A stretch of 64,000 bases of DNA from Nocardiopsis flavescens (GCF_900141985.1 NZ_FQZK01000003.1:124001-188000); one strand, 5' to 3'. Numbered from the stretch's first letter, positions 8,758-17,271 are shown. Notes: a model not told the origin generated them from the letters alone. Numbers and translations are program-made.

Positions 8758-9933
8758 GTGATGCACGCGCTTGTGGCCACGGTGGTCCACCACCCGGAGG
8801 ACGCCCGGATCCTGCACCGGCAGATCCGCGCCCTGCTGGACGCAGGGCACACGGTGACCTATGTCGCACCCTTCCGCGAGTGCGGCGTGACGCCCTGGAG
8901 CGAGCTGCGCTCGGTCGACGTACCGCGCGCCTCGGGCCGGGAGCGGCTGTCCGCCCTGCGCGCGGCGCGGGCCGTGCTCGCCGAGCAGGCGCCCCGGGCC
9001 GACCTGCTGCTCTTCCACGACCCCGAACTCCTGATGGCGCTGCCCTCCGAGCGCCCGGTGACCGTGTGGGACGTGCACGAGGACACCGCGGCCTCCATCC
9101 TCACCAAGCCGTGGGTGCCCCGGCCGGCCCGCCGCCCGCTGGGGATGCTGGTGCGGTCCCTGGAGCGCCGGGCCGAGCGGCGGATGAGGCTGCTGCTCGC
9201 CGAGGAGGGGTACCGCTCCCGCTTCCGGCGCGAGCACCCCGTGGTCCCCAACACCACCGAGGTCCCCGAGGCCCCGGCCCGCCCGCCGGGCGACGACCGG
9301 GTCGTGTACCTGGGGCACGTGTCGCTGGCCCGGGGCGCCCGGGAGATGGTCGAGCTGGGGCGGCTGCTGCGCCCGCACGGCGTCCGGCTGGAGATCATCG
9401 GCGGCGCCGACACGGGGGTGCGGCCGATGCTGCGCGAGGCCCAGCAGGAGGACGCGCTGACCTGGTACGGGTTCGTGCCCAACGACCGGGCGCTGCGGAT
9501 GTGCGCGGGGGCGATGGCGGGCGTCAGCCTGCTGCACGACACCCCCAACTACCGGCACTCGATGCCGACCAAGGTCGTGGAGTACATGGCGCACGGGCTG
9601 CCGGTGGTCACGTCGCCGAGCCCGGTGGCGGCCCGGCTGGTGACCGAGCGGCCCGAGGGCCCCGCCGGCCTGGTGGTCCCGTTCCGGGACCCGTCGGCGA
9701 CCGCGGAGGCGGTGCTGCGCCTGCGCGCGGACGAGGGCCTGCGGACCCGGCTGGCGCGGACCGGCCACCACATCGCGCAGACCTCCTACCACTGGCCCGT
9801 GCAGGCCCGCGCGTTCGTCAAGCAGCTGGAGCAGTGGGTGGACGAGGCGGGGGGTCCGGCGCCGCGGATACCCCGCCAGCGCAGTGACGAGCGCGCTCCG
9901 GCGAGTGAGGGCGACCACACTTACCTGGCCTAG
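8758..9933 (+). CDS. GT4 family glycosyltransferase
   Basis: 391 residues from GTG 8758 (or the adjacent ATG 8761), with AGGTAGGTGATG just upstream. The N-terminal half starts ALVATVVHHPEDARI and has FHDPELLMALP and WDVHEDTAASI, as in GT-B transferases of actinobacterial exopolysaccharide clusters. The C-terminal half shows VVYLGHVSLARGAREM, then the donor-site block SMPTKVVEYMAHGLPVVTS, with the acid residues spaced as in family 4. It is monocistronic by appearance: a strong hairpin precedes it and a nitroreductase of unrelated function follows after 91 bases. It probably acts at the inner face of the membrane on a lipid-linked glycan; sugar specificity is not readable. Confidence 0.87.
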   Translation: MMHALVATVVHHPEDARILHRQIRALLDAGHTVTYVAPFRECGVTPWSELRSVDVPRASGRERLSALRAARAVLAEQAPRADLLLFHDPELLMALPSERPVTVWDVHEDTAASILTKPWVPRPARRPLGMLVRSLERRAERRMRLLLAEEGYRSRFRREHPVVPNTTEVPEAPARPPGDDRVVYLGHVSLARGAREMVELGRLLRPHGVRLEIIGGADTGVRPMLREAQQEDALTWYGFVPNDRALRMCAGAMAGVSLLHDTPNYRHSMPTKVVEYMAHGLPVVTSPSPVAARLVTERPEGPAGLVVPFRDPSATAEAVLRLRADEGLRTRLARTGHHIAQTSYHWPVQARAFVKQLEQWVDEAGGPAPRIPRQRSDERAPASEGDHTYLA

Positions 9934-10024
9934 GAAATATCTTCCCAGGCAGAGAGGTTGGGTGCGGGTGTACCCGATCCGCGGTGTTCCCGCTGATCAC
10001 ACCCGCGACCGACCGAGGACGGCC

Positions 10025-10627
10025 ATGTCCCAGCTGCTACTCGACAAGAACGCCCAGGACCTCCTGTTCCGGGCCGCCCGTACCGCGAACGCGTTCACGG
10101 ACGAGCCGGTGACGGAGGAGCAGCTCGCGGAGGTCTACGAGCTGGTGAAGTACGGGCCCACCGCGATGAACCTCCAGTCGCTGCGCGTCACCGCGGTCCG
10201 GTCGGCCGCGGCCCGCGAGCGCCTGGTCCCGCACATGTCGGGCTCCAACGGGCCCAAGACCGCGACGGCCCCGCTGACGCTCGTCCTGTCGGCGGACACC
10301 GAATTCCACCTGCACTTCCCGACGACCTTCCCGGTCCTGCCGGGTGCCCGCGAGAACTTCGCGGGGATGCCCGTGGAGGCCCGGGAGGACACGGCGGTCA
10401 AGAACGCCTTCCTACAGATCGCCTACCTCATCGTGGGCGTGCGCGCGGCGGGCCTGGCCGCCGGTCCGATGACCGGATTCGACGCCGAGGGCGTGCGCGC
10501 GGAGTTCTTCGGGGAGGACTCGCCGCTGCGCCCGCTCGTGGTGATGAACATCGGCCGTCCCGGCCCGGACGCCTGGTTCGACCGCCTGCCCCGCCTGGAG
10601 CGGGAGGCCGTCGTCACCGAGATCTGA
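10025..10627 (+). CDS. Nitroreductase-family protein, malonic semialdehyde reductase (RutE/HadB-like)
   Basis: 200 residues from ATG 10025, with GAGGA 9 bases upstream; the open frame runs 47 codons further back but family members begin at this methionine. RNAFTDEPV-like N-terminus (TANAFTDEPVTEEQL), KYGPTAMNLQSLRV, the short FMN-phosphate-binding segments, and LAAGPMTGFD near residue 155 match the RutE branch of FMN-dependent nitroreductases, which reduce malonic semialdehyde or enones with NAD(P)H. No pyrimidine-degradation genes are nearby, so the physiological substrate is open. It is flanked by a hairpin pair at its 3' end that separates it from the convergent phosphatase gene. Confidence 0.85.
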   Translation: MSQLLLDKNAQDLLFRAARTANAFTDEPVTEEQLAEVYELVKYGPTAMNLQSLRVTAVRSAAARERLVPHMSGSNGPKTATAPLTLVLSADTEFHLHFPTTFPVLPGARENFAGMPVEAREDTAVKNAFLQIAYLIVGVRAAGLAAGPMTGFDAEGVRAEFFGEDSPLRPLVVMNIGRPGPDAWFDRLPRLEREAVVTEI

Positions 10628-10635
10628 TCCCGCGG

Positions 10636-10701
10636 CCCCCGGCCGGTCCGCCACCCGGCCGGGGGCGGCGCGAGGGGCCCCCGCCCGCGCGGGGGCCCCT
10701 C
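10636..10701. terminator. Double hairpin between convergent genes
   Basis: Two consecutive stems fill the 81-base gap between converging genes: 11 base pairs (10636-10646 with 10655-10665) and 13 base pairs with a 4-base loop (10672-10684 with 10689-10701). They can terminate transcription from both sides. Confidence 0.75.
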
Positions 10702-10708
10702 GGCGTTC

Positions 10709-12388
10709 TCAGCGGTGCCCGGGGCCGTCCCCGGCCGGCCCCTCCGAGGCGACGAACACCAGCAGGCAGACGTCGTCGTCGCTGTCCTGCTGCGTGATCA
10801 TCGCGTCGAGCAGCCCGTCGGCCGCCGCGTCCGGCCCGCCCTCCCCCGCCGGGAGGCCGGAGAAGCACTTCACCAGGCGGCCGATGCCGTCGTCGATGGA
10901 CTCGCCCCGGCGCTCCACGAGGCCGTCGCTGTACAGCAGCAGCGCGGCACCCGGCGGCAGCGAGACGGTGGTGTCGGTGTGGGCGGGGTCGATCGGCAGC
11001 CCCAGCATTCCGCCGGGGAGCAGGTCGACGGTCCGCACCGTGCCGTCCGCGTCGCGCCACAGCGGCGGCGGGTGGCCCGCCCCCGCGAGCGTGACCTCCG
11101 GGTGCCCCGGCCGGAAGCGCACGATGACGGCCGTGGCGAAGAGGTCGGGCTCCAGGTGGCCGAGCAGGCGGTGCAGGCGCGCGAGCAGGGCCGCGGGGCG
11201 GTGCTCCTCCAGGGCGTAGGCGCGCAGGGCCGTACGGAGCTGCCCCATCATGACCGCGGCCTGGATTCCGTGCCCGGTCACGTCTCCGACGACCCCGATG
11301 AACTCGCCGTTCCCCAGGGGGAAGACGTCGTACCAGTCCCCGCCCACGTTCATGCCCCGGGCGGCGGGCAGGTAGCGGGCGGTCAGCTCCATGCCGGGGG
11401 TCCGCGGCAGCCGGGTGAGCATCGCCCGCTGGAGGGTGGCGGCCACGTCTCGCTCGTGCTCGAAGCGGCGGGCGTTGTCCACGGCCACGGCGATCCGCCG
11501 GGCCAGTTCGGTCAGGAGCAGCTCGTCGTCGCCGAGGGCCCGCGGGCGGTACAGCTCCAGGACGCCCAGCACCGAGGACCCCGAGACCAGGGGCAGGCAC
11601 GACCGGCCGTCCCCGTGGACGGGCCCGCTCGCGGCGACGGCGGCCCGCACGGCGGACGGCGGGGTGTCGTCCCCGTCGGCGGCGCCGTCGGCCCGCCCCA
11701 GCCCGCCGCCTTCGAGGAGGGCCCACACCCGGACCCCGTCGGCGAAGTCCGGCACCATGAGCTCGCGAACGAGGGCGAAGAGCTCCCGCTGGTCGAGGGT
11801 GGCCATGAGGTGCGCGCTCGCCGCGGACAGGAAGGTGAGGCGGCTGCGCGCGGTCTCCGCCTCGTCCCGGGCGGCCCGCGCCGCGGCCAGGGCCCGCCGC
11901 TGCTCGTCGCCGGCCTGGGCGAGTTCGGCGTGCAGGGCGAGCACGCCCTGGTTGGTCTCCTCCAGCTCGGTCTGGTGCCATTTCAGCTCTCGGGCCCGCT
12001 CCGCCGCCAGCGAGGCCATGCGGCCGGCGCGCGAGGACACGCGCAGCAGCTCCTCCGCGAGCGTGCGGGTGTCCACGTCGGGCCTGTGGAGTGCGAGGGC
12101 GTCCGGGTCCACGGGGGCGGGAAGCTCCAGCTCGCCGATCCAGCGGTCGGCCCCGGAGCCGTCCCGGACCGTGGCCCGGACGACGGTCCCGGCCGCGTCG
12201 GGCTCCACGACCAGCTTGGCGGCGCCGGACCCGGCCTCGGCCAGGACCCGGTCGGTGACGGCGTCGAGGAAGCCGAGGCCGGCCTCGTCCGCGACGCCCG
12301 CGGCGTCGAGCAGGTGGGCCGCGGCGGTGCGTGCCAGCGCCGCGTCCACCGTCCCGCGCACGGGTATCTCGATGCGGCTGCGTCTCAT
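10709..12388 (-). CDS. SpoIIE/PP2C-type serine phosphatase with GAF-like sensor
   Basis: 559 residues from ATG 12388, whose first four bases overlap the stop of the preceding gene (ATGA). Residues 1-130 are unassigned. Residues 130-200 are helical and charged (a coiled-coil linker). Residues 200-350 look like a GAF domain (LTFLSAASAHLMATLDQREL). Residues 360-559 are a PPM/SpoIIE phosphatase: MNVGGDWYDVFPL, GVVGDVTGHGIQAAVMMGQLR, and a late DSDDDVCLLV metal-site aspartate cluster. Such phosphatases remove phosphate from STAS-domain antagonists in partner-switching cascades. It is the last gene of the RsbR-S-T-phosphatase operon and is an RsbU-like output or reset enzyme. The same reading frame is open for 299 codons upstream of the start, but that part is an antisense-type shadow of the next gene. 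Confidence 0.9.
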   Translation of the reverse strand: MRRSRIEIPVRGTVDAALARTAAAHLLDAAGVADEAGLGFLDAVTDRVLAEAGSGAAKLVVEPDAAGTVVRATVRDGSGADRWIGELELPAPVDPDALALHRPDVDTRTLAEELLRVSSRAGRMASLAAERARELKWHQTELEETNQGVLALHAELAQAGDEQRRALAAARAARDEAETARSRLTFLSAASAHLMATLDQRELFALVRELMVPDFADGVRVWALLEGGGLGRADGAADGDDTPPSAVRAAVAASGPVHGDGRSCLPLVSGSSVLGVLELYRPRALGDDELLLTELARRIAVAVDNARRFEHERDVAATLQRAMLTRLPRTPGMELTARYLPAARGMNVGGDWYDVFPLGNGEFIGVVGDVTGHGIQAAVMMGQLRTALRAYALEEHRPAALLARLHRLLGHLEPDLFATAVIVRFRPGHPEVTLAGAGHPPPLWRDADGTVRTVDLLPGGMLGLPIDPAHTDTTVSLPPGAALLLYSDGLVERRGESIDDGIGRLVKCFSGLPAGEGGPDAAADGLLDAMITQQDSDDDVCLLVFVASEGPAGDGPGHR

Positions 12389-13434
12389 CGGGGTGCTCCG
12401 TCCGGTCGGGCGGTGTGGGTGACCACGGCGACCGCGGTGTCGTCGCGCAGGGGGCGGGCGGCGCTGCCCGCGTCGCGGAACACGACGGAGGCGGTGACCG
12501 CCGCGTCGCGTGCGCCGAGCCGTTCGATCCCGTCCGGGGACCAGCGGCTCGGCAGTCCGTCGGTGTGCAGCACCAGCATGTCGCCCGGCTCCCACCCGTG
12601 GCGCTCGGGCAGGAGCGTGCGCAGGGCGAAGGCCCCGACGATCCCGGGTTGGGACGCCAGGGACCGCCAGCTCCCCCCGCGGTACAGCCGGGCGCCGATG
12701 TTCCCGACCCCGCAGAAGGTGAGCAGCCGGCGGGACTCGTCGATGTCCGCGACGGCCACGGCCGCCCCGCGGCTGCGGCGCAGGACCTCGTGCATGCCGC
12801 GCAGGAGCGCCTCGGGGGTGTCCCCGCCCCGGCCCAGCACGAAGCGGGACGCCAGCTCGGACGCCTGGGAGGCGGCGGCGCCGTGGCCGAGCCCGTCCGC
12901 CATCATCACGGTCCGCCTGCCCCGGTCGTTGCGGAAGGCGAGGGCGTCCCCGGACAGGCGGGCACCGTCCAGGGGCGCGTGCAGCCCGCCCACCGGGGCG
13001 GGACCGGCGAACAGCTCCCGGTGCTCCGGGCGGGCGAAGCGGGCCACCGCCACCGTGCCCCGGCCGGGGGTGCTCTGGAGGTCGAAGAAGTCGGCGGCGC
13101 GCCGGCAGGCGCCGAGCCCGGCGCCCAGGGAGTCGGCGGAGGAGGTGAAGCCGTCGCCCAGGGCGCGCGGCACGTCCGCGATCCCCGGTCCGTGGTCCAG
13201 CGCCACGATCTGGAGTGCCCGGGCGGAGCCCCAGGGCTCGCCCACCGCCTCCGCCACGAACCGGCCGCCCCCGGCGTAGCGGCACATGTTGGTGGCCAGC
13301 TCGGAGGCGGCGAGGACCGCGGCGTCGGTGCGGACCGGCCCCAGCCCGAGGCCGAGCGCGGCCTCCGAGACGACCCGGGCGGCGTCGCGGATCCGGGTCG
13401 TGTCGGTGACGAGGACCTCCCAGACCTGGGTCAT
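12385..13434 (-). CDS. ATPase-phosphatase fusion (RsbT-like HATPase plus SpoIIE/RsbX-type PP2C)
   Basis: 349 residues from ATG 13434; start and upstream stop share one base (TGATG). Residues 1-140 are a GHKL-type anti-sigma/serine-kinase ATPase: ASELATNMCRYAGGG (N box), DHGPGIADVPRAL (G1 box), and SLGAGLGACRR (G2). Residues 150-349 are a PP2C-like phosphatase with MMADGLGHGAAASQ and a C-terminal RDDTAVAVV aspartate pair. In stressosome operons a protein of this layout commonly follows RsbT and acts like RsbX, resetting phosphorylated RsbR/RsbS. Whether the kinase half is active or only binds is not certain. Confidence 0.9.
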   Translation of the reverse strand: MTQVWEVLVTDTTRIRDAARVVSEAALGLGLGPVRTDAAVLAASELATNMCRYAGGGRFVAEAVGEPWGSARALQIVALDHGPGIADVPRALGDGFTSSADSLGAGLGACRRAADFFDLQSTPGRGTVAVARFARPEHRELFAGPAPVGGLHAPLDGARLSGDALAFRNDRGRRTVMMADGLGHGAAASQASELASRFVLGRGGDTPEALLRGMHEVLRRSRGAAVAVADIDESRRLLTFCGVGNIGARLYRGGSWRSLASQPGIVGAFALRTLLPERHGWEPGDMLVLHTDGLPSRWSPDGIERLGARDAAVTASVVFRDAGSAARPLRDDTAVAVVTHTARPDGAPR

Positions 13435-13877
13435 CAGGCCCCGAAACCCGCGGGCCGGGACACGGCCCACGAGGCGATGGTGACCCTGGCCCCGCCGCCC
13501 GGCGCCTGCTCGATCCCGAACTCCTGCACCAGGCGCTTGGCCCCGCCGAGCCCCATACCGAGCCCGTTCGCCGTGGAGAAGCCGTCCTGGAGTGCGCGCT
13601 CGACGTCGGGGATGCCCGGGCCCGAGTCGGTGAAGCTCACCCTCAGCCCGGGGCCGCTCGGACCCTCCAGCCGCACGACCTCCACCTCTCCCCCGCCTCC
13701 GTGCAGCAGGGTGTTGCGGGCCAGCTCGCTGGCGGCCGTGACGATCTTGGTCTGCTGGACCAGGCCGAACCCCAGCTCGCGGGCGAGCGCGCGCACCTGG
13801 TGGCGCACCGCCGTCAGGTCGCCGTCCCCGCGGATCGGCAGGCGGACGGCCTCCGCGCGTTCCGGCACGGACGTCAT
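13434..13877 (-). CDS. rsbT: Switch serine/threonine protein kinase RsbT
   Basis: 147 residues from ATG 13877, overlapping the rsbS stop by four bases (ATGA); an earlier GTG at 13886 is too close to its ribosome site. A single GHKL ATPase domain: AASELARNTLLHGGG with the conserved Glu/Asn, DSGPGIPDVERAL (G1), and GLGMGLGGAKRLVQEF (G2). In Bacillus subtilis RsbT phosphorylates RsbS and RsbR in the stressosome and, once released, activates the phosphatase RsbU. Gene order rsbR-rsbS-rsbT is preserved here, so the same role is likely. No sigma-B gene is present in the window. Confidence 0.92.
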   Translation of the reverse strand: MTSVPERAEAVRLPIRGDGDLTAVRHQVRALARELGFGLVQQTKIVTAASELARNTLLHGGGGEVEVVRLEGPSGPGLRVSFTDSGPGIPDVERALQDGFSTANGLGMGLGGAKRLVQEFGIEQAPGGGARVTIASWAVSRPAGFGA

Positions 13878-14269
13878 GCTCCCCACTCCTCCCGCCCACC
13901 GGTGCGGGCGATGGAGACCCCGAATCCCGCGGCGGCCTCCGTGACCGTGCGGGCGGTGTCCAGCCCCGGCAGGGTGAGTCCGAGTTCGACCAGGGTGATG
14001 GCCACCGCCGGGCGCATGCCGACCAGGACGGTCCTGGCGGCCAGCAGCCGGGACGAGGCGGCCACCTCGGCCAGAACCCGGGCCAGGAAGGAGTCCACCA
14101 TCTCCAGGGCGCTGATGTCGATGATGAGGCCGCGCGACCCGGTGCTCGCGACCGCGTTCGTCACGTCCTCCTGGAGGGCGACGGCGGCGTCGTCGGGCAG
14201 TTCTCCCTGGATGCTGACCAGGAGCAGGCCGCCGAGGTCCAGGACCGGGATGGAAGAGGGATTCGTCAT
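13874..14269 (-). CDS. rsbS: Stressosome scaffold protein RsbS (STAS domain)
   Basis: 131 residues from ATG 14269 with AGGAG 3 bases upstream of the spacer. One STAS domain fills the protein: IPVLDLGGLLLVSIQGEL, then LIIDISALEMVDSFLARVL, in which the serine after VD matches the phosphorylated Ser59 of Bacillus RsbS, and VGMRPAVAITLVELG. It forms the stressosome core with RsbR and is the substrate of RsbT. It lies 17 bases after rsbR and overlaps rsbT, so all three are surely co-transcribed and probably translationally coupled. Confidence 0.92.
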   Translation of the reverse strand: MTNPSSIPVLDLGGLLLVSIQGELPDDAAVALQEDVTNAVASTGSRGLIIDISALEMVDSFLARVLAEVAASSRLLAARTVLVGMRPAVAITLVELGLTLPGLDTARTVTEAAAGFGVSIARTGGREEWGA

Positions 14270-14286
14270 GTCTCCTGTCACCCTTC

Positions 14287-15171
14287 TCACCCGAGGGGGC
14301 GGGGGTCCCGGTCCCGCCGTCCGCGCTGGTCCATCGCCCACTCCAGGGCGTCGGCGAGGGTGGCCCGGGTCGTCACGTGGCCCAGGTCCAGCCCCAGCTG
14401 GACGATGGTCTGGGCGATGGCGGGGCGGATGCCCGAGATCACGCACTCGGCGCCCATGAGGCGGGCGGAGGCCACGGTCTTCATCAGGTGCTGGGCCACC
14501 AGGGAGTCCACGGTGGGGACCCCGGTGATGTCCAGGATGGCGACGGTGGCGTTGTGCTCGACGATCGCCTCAAGCAGGTTCTCCATGACGACCTGGCTGC
14601 GCGCGCTGTCGAGCATCCCGATCAGGGGGACCGCGACGAGGCGGTCCCAGAGCTTGATCACCGGGGTCGTCATCTCCAGGAGCTGCTGGCGCTGGCGCAG
14701 CACGACCTCCTGGTTCTCCTGGAGCATCGTCTCCACGACGACCACGCGCAGCGTCCCGAAGAGCGTGGCGAGCGGGAGCCGCAGGTCGTCCCCGCCCCGC
14801 TCGTCCTGCCCGGCCTGGTCGAGCGGGAGCATGTCCAGGACCGCGTCGCGCAGGGCCCCGAACTCGCGGTCGACCTGGGCGAGGGAGAGCCCCGAGCGCG
14901 ACCGGGACCCCGACATGGCGATCAGCTGCCGGCGGACCGGGAGGAAGCCCGCGGCCTCCAGGTCGTCCAGGCGCCCGCCGGCCGCCACGTCGGCGAGGCT
15001 GGCGACCACGGCGTGGGAGGCCTCCACCGCCTCGTCCCGGGTGACGGTGAACACAGCCTGGAACAGCGGCAGGTCGGCCCACCGCTGGGCGATCTGCTCC
15101 GAGCGCCGGCGCAGGAACGCCGACAGCGCGTCGGGCGACGACAGGCCGGAGTCGGGCGGTCCGTCGGTCAT
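14287..15171 (-). CDS. rsbR: Stressosome sensor protein RsbR
   Basis: 294 residues from ATG 15171 with AGGAGACCC directly upstream. Residues 1-150 form an all-helical region (RRSEQIAQRWADLPLFQAVF) in the place of the RsbR globin-like sensor. Residues 170-285 form the STAS domain: TPVIKLWDRLVAVPLIG, AILDITGVPTVDSLVAQHL and GIRPAIAQTIVQLGLDLG. The second RsbT phosphosite (Thr205 of RsbRA, in IAQT) is kept, while the first (Thr171, in VDT) is serine here. The N-terminus would perceive the stress; its ligand is unknown. First gene of the four- or five-gene cassette ending at 10709. Confidence 0.9.
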   Translation of the reverse strand: MTDGPPDSGLSSPDALSAFLRRRSEQIAQRWADLPLFQAVFTVTRDEAVEASHAVVASLADVAAGGRLDDLEAAGFLPVRRQLIAMSGSRSRSGLSLAQVDREFGALRDAVLDMLPLDQAGQDERGGDDLRLPLATLFGTLRVVVVETMLQENQEVVLRQRQQLLEMTTPVIKLWDRLVAVPLIGMLDSARSQVVMENLLEAIVEHNATVAILDITGVPTVDSLVAQHLMKTVASARLMGAECVISGIRPAIAQTIVQLGLDLGHVTTRATLADALEWAMDQRGRRDRDPRPLG

Positions 15172-15316
15172 GGGTCTCCTCTTGCTCAGGGGCTCTGCGC
15201 CCCCTCGTGGAATCCGTTCGATTGTCGCCCGACAAGTATCCCCCGGTTCGGGGGCCGCGGGCACGGGGAGGGGGGAACCGTGGCCGAGGGGAGATACGGC
15301 GCGCGGTCAGGACCCC

Positions 15317-16489
15317 TCACGGGCGCCCCCTCCAGTCCAGGCAGACGACCAGGGCGTCGTCCTCCGCCTGCCGCCCTCCCTGGTACTCGACGAGGTGGCG
15401 CAGCACCTCCTCCGGGACCGAGGCCCCCGGGAGCAGCCGGGTGCCGAGGATGGCGCGGGCCAGGGCGCGGTCGCCGAAGGCCTCCCGGCCGTTCGTGTTG
15501 AGCGTGTCGAAGACCCCGTCGCTGGCGAACACGAGGCGGTCCCCCGGCTCGACCTGGAAGTGCTGGGCGACGTACACGGTGTCCTCGGCCATGCCGAGCG
15601 GCAACTGGGCCTCGAAGGGCATGTGGGTCACCCGGTCGTCGCGCAGGAGGTAGAGCCGCGGCGACCCGGCGTCCACCACGTCGACCCTCCCGGTGCCGGG
15701 GTCGAACCCCAGCAGGAGGGAGTCCACGTGGCGCTCGCCGCGGTGGCGGTCGTAGACCGCCTTGTCCGCGAGGGCCGCCTGGTCGGCCAGGGAGACGCCG
15801 CCGCGCCGCGCGTTGCGCAGGGCGTTGACGGCCAGATTCGTGAGCAGCGAGGCCTCGATGCCCTCGCCCATGCCGTTGGTGATGCCGAGTTCCAGGCGGT
15901 CGGGCATCACCGCCCAGTCGAAGTTGTCGCCGCGGACGTCGTAGGCGGGTTCGAGCTGGGCGCCGATGGTGTACTCGGGGCACTCGTAGCCGCGCCCCGG
16001 GAGCAGGTCCCACTGCATCTCCGCCGCCAGGGTGAGCCGCTCGCGGCGGCGGACCGAGCGGTAGAGGTCGGTGTCGCGCGCGGCGACGAGCAGTTCGTGC
16101 CCCAGGGCCTCGGCGGCGTCGACGAGGTCGGCCAGGATGCCGCGCACGCGCGTCCCGGGGCCGGTCGTGACCGTGAGCACCCCCAGGCGGTCGCCGCGCG
16201 CGGAGACGGGCAGGTGCACGGCGCAGCTCCCGTCCTGCGCGGTCTCCTCCACGAACGCCTCCTGGGATCCGAAGACGCGGCCCGGGACGGTGTTGAAGGC
16301 GGAGTGGCCGTGCCCCTCCCACCCGGGCCGGTCTCCGACCGGGCACAGGGTCTTGAGCCCGTAGTCCGCGAGGTAGAGCTCGGCGGACACGACGTCGTGC
16401 TCCTGCGCGAGCACGGTGCGCACGGCCTCCATGAGCCGGTGCGGTTCGGCCCTCCGGAGCGCGCGCGCCATGTCCTGCGTTCTGTTCAC
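15317..16489 (-). CDS. SpoIIE/PP2C-type phosphatase (RsbU-like)
   Basis: 390 residues from GTG 16489; ATG 16471 is an alternative with a slightly better ribosome site. Residues 25-160 resemble a GAF-like domain (AQEHDVVSAELYLADYGLKTL). Residues 170-390 form the phosphatase: ERLTLAAEMQWDLLPG, VRGDNFDWAVM, LGITNGMGEGIEASLLTNLAVNAL, then AEDDALVVCLDW. In the standard motif G(D)VxGHG the His/Gly positions are altered to ITNGMGEG, a variant common in actinobacterial SpoIIE proteins. It lies 145 bases upstream of rsbR on the same strand and could be the RsbT-activated phosphatase of this cascade. Divergent from the MarR gene. Confidence 0.87.
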   Translation of the reverse strand: MNRTQDMARALRRAEPHRLMEAVRTVLAQEHDVVSAELYLADYGLKTLCPVGDRPGWEGHGHSAFNTVPGRVFGSQEAFVEETAQDGSCAVHLPVSARGDRLGVLTVTTGPGTRVRGILADLVDAAEALGHELLVAARDTDLYRSVRRRERLTLAAEMQWDLLPGRGYECPEYTIGAQLEPAYDVRGDNFDWAVMPDRLELGITNGMGEGIEASLLTNLAVNALRNARRGGVSLADQAALADKAVYDRHRGERHVDSLLLGFDPGTGRVDVVDAGSPRLYLLRDDRVTHMPFEAQLPLGMAEDTVYVAQHFQVEPGDRLVFASDGVFDTLNTNGREAFGDRALARAILGTRLLPGASVPEEVLRHLVEYQGGRQAEDDALVVCLDWRGRP

Positions 16490-16643
16490 TGTGGTCGACC
16501 TGCGTTTTCTGTACTGCGCCCGGAGGTCGGTGCGGTGCCGCCGACGGGCGCGGTGGGGGACGTTCCGTTATGGTCGTAGAGATACCCGATGCCCGTTCAC
16601 AAGTGGGCAGGGCTCACCGAGGCGATTGTTGCGAGAGTGGAAA

Positions 16644-17138
16644 GTGAGTTCTGAAGCGCAGGGGGAAGACGCGGTGGAGACCGCCGCTGCGGCCTCGGCC
16701 GCCGCCGAACTGATGGAAGTCCTCTGGGGACGGGGCCGCGAAGTGGACTCCTCGCCCGTGTCCGCGTCACAGCTCAAGGTCCTCTTCGTTCTGGACGGCG
16801 AGGACGGTGTCAACCTGCGTACCTTGACCGAGCGCCTGGGTTCCACCCCTCCGTCCGTGAGCAGACTGTGCGACCGCCTGGAGGCGGTGGGCTTCGTGAA
16901 GAGGACGGCGAGCCCGAGCAGCCGCCGGGAACTGCGCCTGTGGCTGAGCGAGAGCGGGCGTGCCTTCCTCCGGGATCTGCGGTCCCGCAGGGAGGCGGAG
17001 TTCCAGGCGGTGATCGCCCGCATGCCCCCGCGAAAGCGGGCGATGCTCATGGAAGGGCTCATGTCCTTCCGCGAGGCGGCGCACCGTTCCGACCGGGAGT
17101 CCGAGGACTCCGGGCGACCCGACGTCCGGACCGCCTGA
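16644..17138 (+). CDS. MarR-family transcriptional regulator
   Basis: 164 residues from GTG 16644; GTG 16674 is a possible alternative. A winged helix-turn-helix fills residues 45-120: SASQLKVLFVLDGE, VNLRTLTERLGSTPPSVSRL as the recognition helix, CDRLEAVGFVKRTASPSSRR as helix and wing. Flanking helices form the dimer interface. Divergent from the RsbU-like phosphatase at 16489 with a 154-base shared control region, so that gene is the natural target besides autoregulation. The inducing ligand cannot be read. A cluster of TTGTC/GACAA half-sites lies 110 bases downstream of the gene. Confidence 0.88.
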   Translation: MSSEAQGEDAVETAAAASAAAELMEVLWGRGREVDSSPVSASQLKVLFVLDGEDGVNLRTLTERLGSTPPSVSRLCDRLEAVGFVKRTASPSSRRELRLWLSESGRAFLRDLRSRREAEFQAVIARMPPRKRAMLMEGLMSFREAAHRSDRESEDSGRPDVRTA

Positions 17139-17249
17139 CACGGGGCCGGCCGGCGGGACCGAAGGGAAGGACTCCGCTCCCCCGCGCCACCGGGGAGCAC
17201 CGCGGCCGGGGCCGCGTCCCGATCCATACAATGCCCACAAGCTCAACTA

Positions 17250-17271
17250 TTGTCAAGCGACAACAATTGTC
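17250..17271. promoter_or_regulatory. Clustered TTGTC/GACAA half-sites, possible MarR-type operator
   Basis: TTGTC at 17250-17254, GACAA at 17259-17263 and TTGTC at 17267-17271 form two overlapping inverted repeats (5-4-5 and 5-3-5) in an AT-rich island unlike the surrounding 75-80% GC sequence. MarR proteins bind short inverted repeats of this size and a marR gene ends 110 bases upstream. No gene start follows closely on either strand, so the regulated transcript is unknown. Confidence 0.35.

Noticed and set aside
12389..13285. A 299-codon upstream extension of the last phosphatase gene
   Set aside because: That part is in another frame of the ATPase-phosphatase gene, and an ATGA overlap gives a much better start at 12388.
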